Positions 13,074 to 26,140 are shown, numbered from the stretch's first letter. The stretch: 64,000 bases of DNA from Escallonia rubra (GCA_033065855.1 JAVXUO010000818.1:1-64000); one strand, 5' to 3'. The notes: generated by a model not told the origin, from the sequence alone. Numbers and translations are program-made.

Positions 13074-14561
13074 TCACATAGGTGAAGACATGCCAAGTTC
13101 TCTTCTAAGAGCGGTAAACCTCTTCGAATCTAAAGGTTTAGTGAAGATATCCGCTAATTGGTGATTTGTGTCCACGAAATCTAGAACAATATTACCTTTT
13201 TGCACATGATCACGGATAAAATGGTGTTTGATTTCTATGTGCTTTGTGCGTGAATGTTGGATGGGATTTTTGCTCAAGTCAATGGCACTAGTATTATCGC
13301 ATAAGATAGGTATGTGATCATACTTGAGTCCAAAGTCCAAAAGGGTTTGTTTCATCCAAAGAATTTGTGCACAACAAGCACCAACCGCCATATATTCGGC
13401 TTCGGTGGTAGAGAGTGCAACCGAATTTTGCTTTTTGGAACTCCAAGAAACAAGAGAGTGACCTAGGAATTGGTAACCTCCACTAGTACTTTTTCGCTCG
13501 GTTTTACAACCGGCATAGTCGGCGTCGGAGTAACCAATTAGGTCAAAAAATGAAGTGTTTCTAGGAAACCATAACCCTAAATCGTGAGTGCCCTTAAGAT
13601 ATCTAAGGATTCTCTTGACGGCAATCAAATGAGATTCATTAGGACAAGCTTGAAATCTAGCACATAAACAAACACTAAACATTATATCGGGTCTACTTGC
13701 GGTAAGGTAAAGGAGTGATCCGATCATACCTCGATAGCGCTTAATATCAACATCCTTACCCTTTTCATCTTTATCAAGCTTTAATGAAGAGCTCATTGGA
13801 GTGTCAAAAGCATTTGATGCTTCCATGTCAAATCTCTTGAGTAGCTCTTTGGTGTATTTGGCTTGGTTGATAAAGATTCCATCCTTGCTTTGTTTGATTT
13901 GCAATCCAAGGAAGAATGTGAGTTCTTCCATCATGCTCATTTCAAACTCCTTATTCATACAAGAAGCAAACTCTTCGCACAAGGATCCATTAGTAGCACC
14001 AAATATAATATCATCAACATAAATTTGCACCAACAATAAGTCATTGCCCTTAGATTTTATAAAAAGAGTGGTGTCAAGTTTTTCTCTTGAAAAACCATTT
14101 TCTAAAAGAAAACTACTTAGCCTTTCATACCAAGCTCTAGAAGCTTGTTTTAAACCATAAAGAGCTTTGCTAAGTCGGAAAACATGGTTTGGAAATTTTT
14201 CATGTTCAAAGCCGGGAGGTTGAGCCACATAGACCTCCTCCGAAATAAAATCATTTAGAAAGGCACTCTTGACATCCATTTGAAAGAGTTTAAAATCTCT
14301 ATAGCAAGCAAAAGCTAATAGCATTCTAATAGATTCAAGTCTAGCTACCGGTGCATAAGTTTCATCAAAATCAATTCCTTCCTCTTGGTTATAACCTTGG
14401 GCCACTAATCTAGCCTTGTTTCTAACCACGACTCCGGATTCATCAAGTTTGTTTCTAAAAATCCATTTTGTGCCTATAATCCTAAAGTTTTGAGGTTTAG
14501 GCACAAGGGTCCAAACTTGATTTCTTTCAAATTGAACTAGCTCTTCTTGCATAGCAAGCAT
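13074..14561 (-). CDS. Copia reverse transcriptase and RNase H region (inner Copia)
   Basis: A 495-codon open frame. It begins in the linker before reverse transcriptase (NQVWTLVPKP), then shows the RT_2 fold with KARLVAQGY, the QMDVKSAFLNDF metal-binding strand and the catalytic YVDDIIFGAT. RNase H follows (GYSDADYAG, STSGGYQFLG, STTEAEYMA) and the KHIEIKHHFIRD and DIFTKPL tail. In a living element it copies genomic RNA into DNA in cytoplasmic particles. This section is long and well preserved, consistent with a young insertion. Confidence 0.9.
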   Translation of the reverse strand: MLAMQEELVQFERNQVWTLVPKPQNFRIIGTKWIFRNKLDESGVVVRNKARLVAQGYNQEEGIDFDETYAPVARLESIRMLLAFACYRDFKLFQMDVKSAFLNDFISEEVYVAQPPGFEHEKFPNHVFRLSKALYGLKQASRAWYERLSSFLLENGFSREKLDTTLFIKSKGNDLLLVQIYVDDIIFGATNGSLCEEFASCMNKEFEMSMMEELTFFLGLQIKQSKDGIFINQAKYTKELLKRFDMEASNAFDTPMSSSLKLDKDEKGKDVDIKRYRGMIGSLLYLTASRPDIMFSVCLCARFQACPNESHLIAVKRILRYLKGTHDLGLWFPRNTSFFDLIGYSDADYAGCKTERKSTSGGYQFLGHSLVSWSSKKQNSVALSTTEAEYMAVGACCAQILWMKQTLLDFGLKYDHIPILCDNTSAIDLSKNPIQHSRTKHIEIKHHFIRDHVQKGNIVLDFVDTNHQLADIFTKPLDSKRFTALRRELGMSSPM

Positions 14562-16138
14562 CCAAGATTCATGATGTAGAGCTTCGGAAAATTTCTTATG
14601 TTCAATTTGGGAAAAAACACTATATTAACATGTTGTTGAAGAGAGCGTCGAGTTCTTACCCCACTCGAAGGATTACCTAAGATTTGATCGCTTGGATGAT
14701 CCTTTTTGTAAGTCCAATCTTTTGGTAATTCTTGAGAGTTGTCCAAGTTTGAAGCATCATTGATTGCTTCCTCATTTCCTCCTTGAGAACTTGATTGTTG
14801 CTCCCCTAGATCAATTTCTTTGGGGTTGCCTTGTAGTGTTTCACTTATGTCCAAAGTTCTCAAGTCATTGTCCATGTCATCTACATTAACAATGTTAGTC
14901 CTCCGAAGAAAAGGATTATTCTCATCAAAAGTAACATTAATGGATTCTTCAACAACCAAAGTACTTTTATTATATACTCTATATGCCATACTATTATTAG
15001 AGTAACCAAGAAAAATACCCTCAAAGGTTTTGGAATCAAATTTGCTAAGGTGATCCTTGGTATTTAAAACAAAGCATTTGCAACCAAAGACTCTAAAAAA
15101 GCTCACCTTAGGTTTCTTATCATTAAAAAGCTCATAAGGGGTTTTTAACAAAACATTTTGCAAGATAACTCTATTAAGAACAAAACAAGCACAATTGACC
15201 GCCTCCGCCCAAAAGTATTTAGGTAAACCATATTCGTTAAGCATTGTTCTTGCCGCTTCTTGCAAAGACCTATTCTTTCTTTCGGCAACCCCATTTTGTT
15301 AAGGAGTTCTAGGAGCCAAAAAATTATGTGATATCCCAAAGTCATCACACAAGGCTCCTATTTTTGAATTTTCAAATTCTCTACCATGATCACTTCGAAT
15401 GTTGGTAATCAAATAACCTTTTTGATTTTGAACACGTTTTGCAAATGAAGTGAACACATTTAGAGATTCATCTTTGGTAGCCAAAAAGAAAGTCCAAGTA
15501 TAGCGAGAATAGTCATCAACAATAACAAAACAATATGATTTACCACCAAGACTAGTAGTAGGGATTGGTCCAAACAAATCCATGTGAAGTAATTGTAAGG
15601 GTCTAGAAGTAGATACCATTTTCTTCAGTTTGTGAGAGACTTTCTTTTGCTTACCCATTTGACAAGCATCACATACTTTATCTTTCTCAAACTTGATCTT
15701 TGGGAGACCCCTCACAAGTTCTTTGCTTGAAATATCCTTCAAATGCTCCATGTGCATGTGACCAAGTCTTTGATGCCAAAGCCAAGATGTTTCACTAATA
15801 GCACTAAGACACTTGACATCTTGGTTAGCTAAATCATTTAATTGAATGGAGTAAACATTATTATCTCTACTACCGATCAAGATAGTTTCATTGTTCTTCA
15901 AGGATAGTATAGTGCATTGAGAAGCCTCAAAGATAACTTTAAAACCTTTATCACTAAATTGACTAATACTTAGCAAGTTATGCTTCAATCCTTCAACATA
16001 TAACACATTCTCAATTGAATGTGGTTCCTTACCAATAGTTCCTTTACCTTTGATTTTTCCTTGAGAATTGTCACCAAAAGTCACATTTCCTCCTTCCTTA
16101 AGATCAATCGATGTGAAAAGAGATATGTTGCCGGTCAT
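14537..16138 (-). pseudogene. Copia protease end and integrase region (inner Copia)
   Basis: In element order there is GAG-pre-integrase (WLWHQRLGHMHMEHL with the zinc-binding HHCC: H, H, then CDACQMGK). The integrase core follows (MDLFGPIPT, VDDYSRYTWTFFL, IRSDHGREFEN), then the C-terminal part (GYSNNSMAYRVYN). The residues are the usual ones for Copia integrase. The region has a small number of breaks. Confidence 0.85.
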
Positions 16139-16214
16139 ATGTCTTGAGCATCCACTATCAAGAATCCACTTCTTGCTACTAGATTTTGCTTTGAGACATA
16201 CCTATAAACACAAA

Positions 16215-17891
16215 TCAAGTAATGACTTTTGGTACCCAAATTTTCTTGGATCCTTGGGTGTTAGTCTTGCATTTGTATTCTTGACCTTTCACAATCCACA
16301 TTTTCTTTCTACCTCTAATAAAAACAATTCTACAAGGACAATGATTAGTCGTATGCCCTTTCTTGTTGCACCAACCGCAATGTGTAAAAGGTGTGCAATA
16401 GTTCTTTGGTCGTTTTGTATGAATATTCAACCTAGCTTGTTGTTGTAAAACTTTAGGAGGCATGGCCATGGGATCTAATTCAAGACCACCTTTGTTTAGG
16501 CCAATTCTTTGGCGTCCAAGCATGACATCCAAATTGTTTTGACCATCAACAAATTTTTCAAGACATTTTCTCAAATCACAAATCTCAACTTTTAAATTTT
16601 CATTTTTATTTTTCTAAAGCCAAAGTTTTGGAAGAGATTTGTTTTGAGCTAGGAGTGTTAACAAGTAATTCAACCAAATCGTTATTCACATGCTCTACAT
16701 ATAAATGGCTAGACATGAATTCATTCTTGGCATGCAACTTATCATTTTCCATTATCAACTTCTCAATTTGCTTATTAGCTTCAAGGAATTTCTTAGACAA
16801 AATAATATTTTTCTTGAAAATTTTCTTGGATTCCTCATATAAGCTATCATAAGCATCTTCAAAGCTTTCATTATCACTATCACTACCGGAAGAAGAGTTT
16901 ACCTCATCATTTGCCATGAAGCATCCATTTGCTTGATCATTCTCTTCATCACTTGAATCAAAATCACTCCATGTTGGAGTATGTTCGGCATTCATTGCTC
17001 TTTTTCATTGTTCTCTTTTTTAGAGAATTGTCTTCTTTTAGCTCTTTCCCATACATCTCTTCTTTCCTTCTTCTCCTTTTTGTAGATAGGACAATCCATC
17101 TTCATGTGTCCCGGCTTGTGGCATTTGTAGCAAAGCTTCTCTTCGTTGCTAGCATTTTGTTGCCTTCTCCCATCATTCCTTCTAAATCTTAAGAACTTCT
17201 TGAAGTTCTTTGCAACCATTGCAATATCCTCTTCATCAAATTCTTCATCATCATCACTTGACTCAAAGTTTGAAGATGAAGCTTTAAGAGCAATTGATGT
17301 AGGCTTCTTCTTGACTTCCTCTTGATCAAAGGTCTTGAGTTGCATTTCGTACGTCATGAGTGAGCACATCAATTCATCAAGAGGAAAGATATTGAGATTC
17401 TTTGACTCTTGGATGGCGGTGATCTTTGCATCCCAAGCTCTTGGTAAGGATCTAATCACGTTTCTTACAAGATCACCATTAGTGAATTCCTTACCCAATT
17501 GCTTCAAAGGATTCACAATGTTAGTAAAACGAGTATTCATATCCGTAATGGATTCATTTGGAAGCATATGGAATAACTCATAATCTCTAAACAATAAATT
17601 CATCTTGAAGTCTCTAAGAAGAGAAGTCCCTTCATGAGTGACTTGAAGAGTATCCCAAATACTCTTAGCGGAATTACACATAATGACTCTATTGAGTTTA
17701 TTATTGTCTAAAGCACACACAAGACAATTTTTCGCTCTAGCATTCATACAAATCATCTTCTTGTCATGATCACTATACTCCAATTTTGATTTAGGCTCTT
17801 CAACCTTGTCAACCACCTTTATCGGAATGAATGGGCCATTTTCAACAATATCCCACATCTCATAATCTTGAGATTCTAAGTAGATTTTCAT
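16215..17891 (-). pseudogene. Copia gag region (inner Copia)
   Basis: It starts with MKIYLESQDYEMWDIVENG. A capsid-like UBN2 domain (LFRDYELFHMLPNESITDMN, LPRAWDAKITAIQESKNL) leads to a CCHC knuckle CYKCHKPGHMKMDCP. A coiled-coil-like stretch follows, then a second knuckle CGWCNKKGHTTNHC near 16,340-16,380. A long gag with two knuckles is usual for SIRE-type elements. It is broken at a few places. Confidence 0.85.
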
Positions 17892-18037
17892 CTTAACTTT
17901 TCACACACTATAATTGGTCCCATTAAACAATGGAGGCCCAGTGGTAGAACTACCCTCCATACCCCCAACGTAAGCCAAGATCGATTAACTCTCTTGGCGT
18001 TACCCAATATAACAAGAGCCGATGCTCTGCTACCACT

Positions 18038-19288
18038 TGAAACCAATAAAATAATCCTAGAAGGGGGATGAATAGGGTTTTAAGACTACTTTAAAAATTA
18101 ACAAACAACAAACCTTAATCAATAACTCAAATAAGCAAACAACCAATCTCAACACAAATGTAAAACGATAATGTAAAGAGAGAAGGGTTTAGAGATACTT
18201 GACAAGGAGAATTAAATGGTTCGGCTTGATATACCCACAAGCCTACGTCCACCCCTTCAAGGAAGTCCCTTGAAAGGCCCTAGAATCCACTAGTATGATC
18301 TTCCTTACGGGTCAAGATCGAACCTCTTACAATCCCTTGATGCTATGCCCACATCAAGAACAAGCTTTGACAAACCCAAAGCTCCAAAGCTTGACAACCC
18401 CAAGCCTTGATACAAGAACCTTTAGATGAAGAAAAGTGTACAAGATTTCACTCTCAAGAAGTAGATGAGTACAAGTTTAAGCACTAGAACAAGAGAGATG
18501 AGTGTATGATGACTTATGAAAGTGTATATCTCTCAAATGTAAGCTCACAATAAATGCTCTCTTGAAATGGATGAGAAATCAATGAAAACAAGAGAGATTT
18601 GAACAATTGTTTTGATCTTTGAGAATATGAAAGATAAGAGAGCTTTGAATGCAATTGATTAATGAAAACTATGCCCAAGATGAGTATTTATAGAGGTGGG
18701 AATAAATATGACCGTTTGGGGTAGGTGGAACATTAATTGCGCCAAAACGGTAAATACTGTCGACTGTAATGCACCATTGCAGTCGACTGTAATCTCAAAG
18801 TAGCCGTTGGAAATTCAAATTTCCAACTTGCAGTCGACTGTAATCCATTGCAGTCAACTGTAATAGGCTATTGGAAGTATTGTAGTCGACTGCATTCCAA
18901 TGCAGTCGACTGTAATACCTCACTGCCTAACTTGCAGGCATTCCTGAAAATGCAGTTTCCTTGTTTTTAAAGCATGAAAAACTTTTATGCATGCAAGGGA
19001 AACCTATGGGCAAGTTCTAGGTATACAGTCATCGTAACGATCATCTCTCTATGTCTAGTTTACAAAGACGGAAATAAAAGCATGAAAACTTCAATCGACG
19101 AATTCCCTCTTTGATGCGTTCCGTTGAGAGTCTTTGACCGTGTTGCTCGTCTAATAATCCGTTTGCGTGAGTATGAGATTGTTCCTATTGCTTCATCAAC
19201 TCAATGCATGTTTAGACAACATAAACATCAATGTTAGTTATCATCAAAACCAAATATAATCCTAGGTTAAATAACCGTAGGGTTAACA
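18038..19288 (-). repeat. 5' LTR of the inner Copia
   Basis: Closely matches 11237-12494. TATTTATAG lies at 18685-18693 (minus TATA box). AGTCGACT palindromes lie at 18,755-18,910 upstream of it. The duplication TATAT follows at 19289-19293. Confidence 0.92.
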
Positions 19289-19395
19289 TATATACCTACT
19301 AAGAATACACTCAAAGCACACATTAGAACATAATCAATGTGTAGTTATCATTAAAACAAGATGTAAGCCTAGGTTATCCAACCATAGGGCTAACA

Positions 19396-20015
19396 TTAAC
19401 CTTAACCAACATTGACCAACCGGCCATTTTATCCACCCGGATGACCGTATAATTATTCATAAACGTTTTTTTTTCAAGAAAATTTCCAGAATTAAAATCT
19501 TAATCTCACTAACCAGCTGGCATGTTTGCCACTCTGTATAACCGAACAGTTAGTCAGTCCTACTTCCCAACATTTTAAAAATTCAAAAAACACCTTGATG
19601 ACCAGAAAAACCTACCTCCCACTTCCCATGGGGTATAAAGCCAGCCAACTTAATTTATGTGGTATGTGTGATTAAACTTTCAAAAACATTTCTCTATACA
19701 TTTAAGGCTAAGCGTGGCTGGTATTGGGACTCATCCAGAAAGCTCTCGTAAACCCTAATGGCTGAAGAATTCCCACACGGTCTGTATTAGCAATGAATTG
19801 CAGAAGGATTTTCAGATTGGTTTCGCAACTTTGACAGATCAGCAGTCTCGAAAAGCCGAGGGAATATACAACCTCAAGAGGAGAGGTATGAAAGAATAGG
19901 AGGATGAGGCGAAGATGGAAAAGCAAGATGACAGGAATAAGGGTCCCGAGTTTGATAGGCAATATGAATCTGAGGATGAAGAAGTGAAGCCGTAGTTCCG
20001 AAGTGGAAAGACAAA
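19396..20015 (+). other. Leader of the Tat-like element, right part
   Basis: Continues the Tat leader after the nested Copia. Degenerate AACCGG-type repeats occur at 19,420-19,560. The gag start lies close to its end. Confidence 0.4.
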
Positions 20016-20810
20016 ATGGTAGCACTTGAATCTCAAACTGCCATAATGAGGAGAGCCTACGACCCTTTTGACCTCAACGTCCTAACCATGAACCCCGGGG
20101 ATAGATTGTTACCTAAGTTCAAGATGCCGGAGATGGACAAGTTTGATGGGAGCACGGACCCTAAGATCCATTTCAAGATGTACATGCGTGCGCTTGCCCC
20201 CTATGGAGTGAATCCAAACCAGTGATAAAGTTGTTCCACTGTACTCTCACGAGATCCGCCTCCCGTTGGTTCTTCATTTTGGACGAGGTCTGAATATGAA
20301 CTTAGGAGGATGTGGTAAGAGAATTTGTGAAGCAATACCAGTATAATGCTGACTTCGACATTACTCGAAGAGATCTAGAAACCACCAAACAAGAACTGAG
20401 AGAATAAATGTCTGCCTTCATTACAAGATGGAAAAATAAGTCCTCTCAGATGGTGAACCGTCCTACAGAAGAGGAACTGGTGAACATTGTCAGGAACAAT
20501 ATGCTCCCGTATACCATGACTATATCATAGGTCACTACCACACCTCGTTCAAGGTGCTAATGGAATCCCTCATACAGATAGAAGATGCCATCAATAAGGG
20601 GACCATATGCCGTGAGTCGAAGCCGCCTGGCATATATCGAGCAGGACTGAGGAACCCTAATGTACAACCGAAGCCAGTCACTTCCAATGACATCAACAAC
20701 GTGCAAGCAAGCACCCCAGCTAGTGTCATGGGAGGCCACTTCAGAGCCAATGAGGAAGTTCAAACCATTGAATGCGCCGCTGCCCAAAGTATTTGAGCAG
20801 TTATTGAGGA
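20016..20810 (+). pseudogene. Gag region of the Tat-like Gypsy
   Basis: PKFKMPEMDKFDGSTDPKIH followed by MYMRALAPYGVNPN is the usual Ty3/Gypsy gag motif. Downstream pieces resemble the remainder of retrotrans_gag. It is broken in several places. Confidence 0.7.
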
Positions 20811-21619
20811 GGAATATGATATCCAAACTACCTCTACCCCCACGCCTGTAGTAATACCATAAGGATATGACATCCATGCTTTTTGTGCTTATCATCAACG
20901 AAAAGGACACCCTATGGAGAGATGTGTAATGATCAGGCACGCCATCCAAGACCTAGTTGACAAGGGCGAAGTCTCTTCTCCCGTGAAGCCCAATGTCCTG
21001 AAAGAACCCTTACCAACTCATAGGGTTAGTTTTATTAATGATCATCAACTAATTCTAGATTCGACCACCTTTATTGTTCTAGCCAGCTAGCAAGTTCAGT
21101 AAGTTTCAGTGTGTGATTCTCTACCGCAGTTCTTTGATGTTATTACATAGGGTTGATAGAAGGCGAGGCCTTTTGCTGAGGAATAGTATGACGAAGAAAA
21201 GGGCTTTATGTTCATGCCCAATGCTGAGATATCTTACCTAACCCGATCAGACTGGGTTTACCAGACTGTCCCTCAACTACCTTCATCCGACCTTTCATTT
21301 TCTTAAGATCCCCCCGATGATGAAGTTCTGAGATAGTTGGAGAAAACCTAAGCAAACATTTCTATTTGGGGGTTGTTATCCGCCTCATACTCTCACCGAC
21401 AAGCCCTTATCAAACTACTTAGCAAGGTATGATACCTATCCAAACCTAGCTTGAAGACATGTCTCAAGTGCTAGGGGCTATTCATTACGGAAATGTCCTC
21501 ACCTTTTCTGAATCAAATTTGCCCATATCAGAACCCAGTGACAATGACCCCCCCCCCCCCATATCACCATGTAAGCACTTGATAAGAGGGTTCCCTTAAT
21601 CCTTGTAGATAATGGTTAT

Positions 21620-23366
21620 TGTAACGCCCCTGATTTATTTCCAGAGCGTTAATGCCGAATACACAAAGATCAGATAAAATCCTATAATTTTCATAAGAAC
21701 TCCAAAATGGTAAATCAGAGCATATACTAATAATTCCAAAAATACATCAATGTCTAAGAAAATGACCCCAAAGCTTTTATACAAATCATGTTCTCCGACA
21801 CGGAGTTTCCAAAAATATACTTAAGTAGCGTCAGAACTAACATCTGAGACTAAACAACTAACTCTTGATCGCTCAGCTAGCCCTCAAATCCAAGGTCCCA
21901 CCTACTGATCTCCTGAAAGGAACGACAATAAGGGGATGAGCCAAATGCCCAGTAAGGTCGCTCAAAGGACCAATCAAACGGAAACAAAAATATCAGAAAC
22001 GAAAACTTTGGAAGTACAAAGGGTCTCAACATAATGGACAATCAAACCAGATTTCAAATGTCAAAACATATCTGAATAAAGAAACAGACACTAGAAAGAG
22101 CCATTCAGAAAGTGGTCACATACGTCATCACTAACATATGAGGCCGGTTCAGAAAGTAAGATCGCGATCTCTAGCTCAACTCCCCTGAGCTAGCCCACGT
22201 TTCAATCCACGTGGGTAAGTCAGACATAAGTCACATACACTGTGACGTGGCTCATAGAGTTATCAAAATAAAGAATTCAATTTAACAAAATCAAATATCG
22301 AACATGTCAAACCATATACGGAGTTTATGAAATAATGACAATCTCTAAAACGAACGATATCAACATCGCAAATTCTAAGATCAAACAAATTCGACAGAAA
22401 TTGAATTTCACAAGTCATAACATTTAGAACAAGTTATTCATAGTAAAGCTCAAAGCAAATAGGATAAGAAGAATCACTTAACAAAATTCGAAGAAATTCG
22501 GATTTCAAAAAGAAACTAAGGACTTACAAGAGCGATTGGTCCATCGCTGATTTGAATTTCGAAAATAACCCTTACCTTAGCCAAGCCTTTGAGAAAAGCA
22601 AATCCTTAAGCTTCGCCTTAGAAATTCCAAACTTCCAAAGCCTTCTCTCCCTCTCTCTCTCTCTCTCTCTCTTTTGCGCGCAAAGGAGGAAGAAACAGAG
22701 AAACCCCGAAAAAGCAAGAGAATGAAGTAAGACACTATTTATATGGAGGGACAGAAATTAAGTTTGCATTCAACCGAAAAGGAGTTTTAATTCGACTTAA
22801 AACATTTAAGTCAAATGAAAACACTTTGAGTCGACTAAAAACCTTTTTTAGTAAAAAAAAAATTCAATTTTTTTTTGTTTTTTAAGTCAACTGAAACACT
22901 TTTAGTCGACTAAAAACTTTTTAATTCGACTAAAAACTTCAGAAAATAATTTTACACAATTTAAATACTTTTTAGTCGACCGAAAACTCTTTTAGTCGAC
23001 TAAAAACTTTTTAATTCGATTAAAAACTTCAGAAAATAATTTTACACAATTTAAATACTTTTTAGTCGACTGAAAACTATTTTAGTCGACCGAATCCTTC
23101 AGAAACTTCCTTATCAAAATTTTGAACACTTTTCATTTGACTAAAAACTTTTGAGTTGACTGAAAACTATTTTCAGTCGACCGAATCCTTCAGACTCCAA
23201 AACTGTAATATCAAAAAGTTTTGAGTCGACTGAAACCACTTCCATTCGACCAAAAATTTCAGAAATGATAAAAATCATTTTCTCAATATTCTCAAAAAGA
23301 CCACAAGCTTATTTACTTAAAATAAAATTTTCGCACATGGAAAAAGAAAATTTTCGGGATATTACA
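21620..23366 (-). mobile_element. Solo LTR C (TGTAATACCCC family), reverse orientation
   Basis: On plus it runs TGTAACGCCCC...TTTTCGGGATATTACA and is flanked by perfect duplications GTTAT (21615-21619, 23367-23371). It is inserted in the retropepsin motif of the Tat element (ILVDNGY | ALNVCP). Its TATA box, on minus, is at 22735-22743. A large AGTCGACT/AGTCGACC array at about 22,790-23,240 lies upstream of it. A CT run at 22,645-22,672 is the GA-rich leader on minus. No internal region. Confidence 0.92.
22790..23240 (-). promoter_or_regulatory. AGTCGACT palindrome array upstream of the TATA box in solo LTR C
   Basis: About ten near-regular copies of TTTTAGTCGACTAAAAAC or variants (GACC, GATT) in 450 bases. 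At least five have the perfect AGTCGACT core. It lies in U3, upstream of the minus-strand TATA box. Confidence 0.7.
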
Positions 23367-24334
23367 GTTATGCCTTGAATGTTTGCCCTAGATTTGCCCC
23401 TTCTAACTAAGCTGTCCGAGCCCACGACAATACCCGAAGAGAGGTGATTGGTATAGTCAAGCTCTCGATAACTGTTGGAACCGCAAGTTTCGAAGTTGAA
23501 TTTCAAGTTTTGAATATATTTGCCGCATTCAATCTCTTTTTGGAAAGACCATGGATACACTCTACATGTGTGATCCCTTCTACATTGCACCAGAAGGTTA
23601 CGTTTGTTTTGGACAAGGCCGTTTTCAAACAATCGTGGGTGATCCCCAGCTACCTCAGCTCGGGTAGGTAGAAAAGGATAAAGACAATTTTATGGTGCCA
23701 CATGACTCGTCGGATGTTCTACTCAGTGAATTCAGGATGGATAACCAAGTACAGAGTTTGGAGTACGAGGAAGTTTGTCTCGGTGAAACTTCCTCACTTT
23801 TGCACCTTAGAGTAACAAGATAGTGCTCCCTATGATGAGAAAGTTTCACTACTTGCCCAAAATAGGTTTGGGCCAAAATTGCCAAGAATTCCCAGTTTTC
23901 ATGCTCTCAAGAATAAGAAAGATCAGTTTGGATTAGGGTACAAGCCAACCAAGAGAGAGAAGAAGGAGGCCATCAGGAAAGTTGCCCAGGCCAAGAAAGA
24001 CAAAGAAACGGACAACGCATGGATTTCAAAAGCATAAGTAAGGTCCCCACCATGAATGGATTCTTCGTCAAGGAGTGGATCTTGTTACAGATTTCTGGAG
24101 CCTATCTACAACATCGAAATGGAGAAGCTAATCAACAGTTGGGAAATCTTCTATGACTGTGAACGGGTGGAAGATGAGGAACTATTGATTGGATGGATTT
24201 CAAGGAACTAGAGGCAATGACAACATGCTTCAATGATATGCATATCCTGGTGCTTATCTGTGAAGTGGACACTCTGATTATGAACCTAGTAGGCCTTATC
24301 ACTCTAGCATAGGGCGATGCACAAAGTTGGATGA

Positions 24335-24716
24335 TTGTGCGGACCGCTGACTGTGGAAGAGATTACCAAAGGAAGCTCTGCTGCTGAAGCTACTATTGAA
24401 CTAAAAGACTTGCATGTTTATGTCACCCTAGACAATTTGAATTTGCAAACTTATTATGTTTTGCCAGACTATTTGAGTGATAATGCGATGATTGATTTTG
24501 ATTACTCCTTGGTTACTGATACAAGTTATGATGAATTAATTAATACGATTGATTATGAGTCACAACTAATGGACCTAGAAGAACAAAAATATTTAAAAGA
24601 AATGATGAAAGAAATAGTAAACCGGGACTCTAGTCATGTCAAGCTAGTGGCTGAAGAAACAGTACAATCAACATGGGTATGCCGAAAATAGGGGCTAGTC
24701 TGGATGTGAGAGTGTG

Positions 24717-24749
<33 letters not shown>

Positions 24750-26140
24750 AGAAATCACTGCACTCTTTCCTTAAGGAGTTCATAGACGTGTTTGCTTGGT
24801 CGTATGTATAGACCTGTCGATTGTGGAGAACCAGCGGCTTACCCTATCCAAAGCCAAACCTGTCAAGCAGAAGCTCCGTATATTGAGGCTGTGATCCCTT
24901 AAGTTACTCCAGATTGGATTCATCAGGGTAATCGAGTACCCTACCTAATTCTCTAACATTATACAAATCCTTAAACCAACCAGTCAAGCGAGGATGTGTG
25001 TGGACTACCGAGACCTTGATCGAGTTTCCCATAAAGATGACTTTCCCTTGCCTATCATAGATATGATCATAGACAATACCGCAAATCACAAGTTGGTTTC
25101 TTTCGTGGATGACTTTGCGGGATATAACCCAATAAAGATGGCTCCTGAGGATAAAGAGAAACAACCTTCACCACCCCTTGGGGCACCTTTTGTTACACAT
25201 TGATGCTTTTTAGTTTGAAGAATGCCGAGGCTACATACCAGTGAGCTGCTATCACCCTTTTCCATAACATGATTTACAAGGAGATAGAAGTGCATGTGGA
25301 TGATATGATCATCAAGTCTAGGAAGTGTGAAGATCACTGCGCAGTCATGAGAAAGTATTTGGAGAGGTTAAGGCAATACAATGTGAGACTCAACCCCCAG
25401 AAGTGCGTGGTCGAGGTTACAGCCAGAAAATTGCTAGGTTTTATGGCAAGCAAATGGGGAATAGAGGTTGACCGAGCTAAATTAAGTTGAGATGCCCCCA
25501 CCTAGGAGTGAGAAAGAAATCTAAGGATTCTTGTGTAGAATCCAGTAGACTAGCCGATTCATATCCCTACTGACCATGTTTTGTGAGCCCGTGTTCAAGT
25601 TATTGAAGAAGGATTCAACCCAGGAAAGGAACCCTTTATGCTAAGAAGCCTTCGACAAAATCAAATAGTACCTCAATAATCCTCAGTCCTAAGCCCTCCA
25701 ATACTCGGTAGTCCTTTATTGTTATACCTAAGCATAACCGATACCGCCGTCGAAGCCACGTTAGCCAAGCATTTGGAGAATTCTTCGGTTGAAAGAGCCA
25801 TTTACTATGTCAGTGAAAATTTGACTAAAGGGGAGGTGAATAATTTTGCTTTGGAAAAGACGTGCGTATCTCTGGTTTGGTTAGCACAGAGATTATGGCA
25901 CTATGTTTTGGCTTACCTATAATATTGTTGGCCAAGTTGGATCCCATGAATTACCTGTTCGAGAAACCAGTCATATCCAACAGCATAGCCAAGTGAATTT
26001 TGTTGCTTTTCGAATTTGATATCACCTATGTCACCCAAGAGTCAGTCAAAGGAAAGGTTGTAAGTGACTTGTTAGCCGATTGTCTGACAGAGGATACCAG
26101 CAAATGGAAGGCAAAATTCCTGAATGGAGGAGTTTGTGTA
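24335..26140 (+). pseudogene. Reverse transcriptase and RNase H region of the Tat-like Gypsy
   Basis: A spacer with acidic sequence (24,335-24,691) precedes reverse transcriptase motifs RMCVDYRDLDRVSHKDDFPL, LVSFVDDFAGYNPIKMAPED and the catalytic VHVDDMIIKS. An RNase H segment with YYVSENLTKGEVNNFALEK follows. The motif order is that of Ty3/Gypsy pol. Many breaks. Confidence 0.8.
24708..24752 (+). repeat. (TG)n(AG)n simple repeat
   Basis: Alternating TG then AG dinucleotides with one TGCG interruption, within the Tat element. Confidence 0.9.

Larger units (their letters stand above)
11237..19288 (-). mobile_element. Inner SIRE-like Copia element with both LTRs, young but with some breaks
   Basis: It is 8,052 bp with LTRs at 11237-12494 and 18038-19288 and a perfect target-site duplication TATAT (11232-11236, 19289-19293). 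Order on minus: 5' LTR, Met-tRNA-type PBS (about 18,023-18,036), gag with two CCHC knuckles, protease/integrase, reverse transcriptase, RNase H, polypurine tract, 3' LTR. The long gag with its coiled C-terminal part fits the SIRE/Maximus lineage. By eye the LTRs are about 97-98% identical, suggesting an age near one million years under usual plant rates. It has only a handful of coding breaks. It is inserted in the 5' LTR of its own relative. Confidence 0.93.
4377..19395 (-). mobile_element. Outer SIRE-like Copia element, broken, hosting two later insertions
   Basis: The 3' LTR is 4377-5743. The 5' LTR is 9946-11236, continuing at 19294-19395 after an inner Copia. The flanks TAAAC (4372-4376) and TTAAC (19396-19400) form an imperfect target-site duplication. 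The PBS, read on minus next to the 5' LTR, is TGGTATCAGAGC, complementary to initiator Met-tRNA. The polypurine tract abuts the 3' LTR. Only gag-related sequence (about 6,750-8,170 and 9,772-9,900) is recognisable inside; pol is not seen. The LTRs look a few percent diverged, older than the inner Copia, as nesting requires. Confidence 0.85.
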
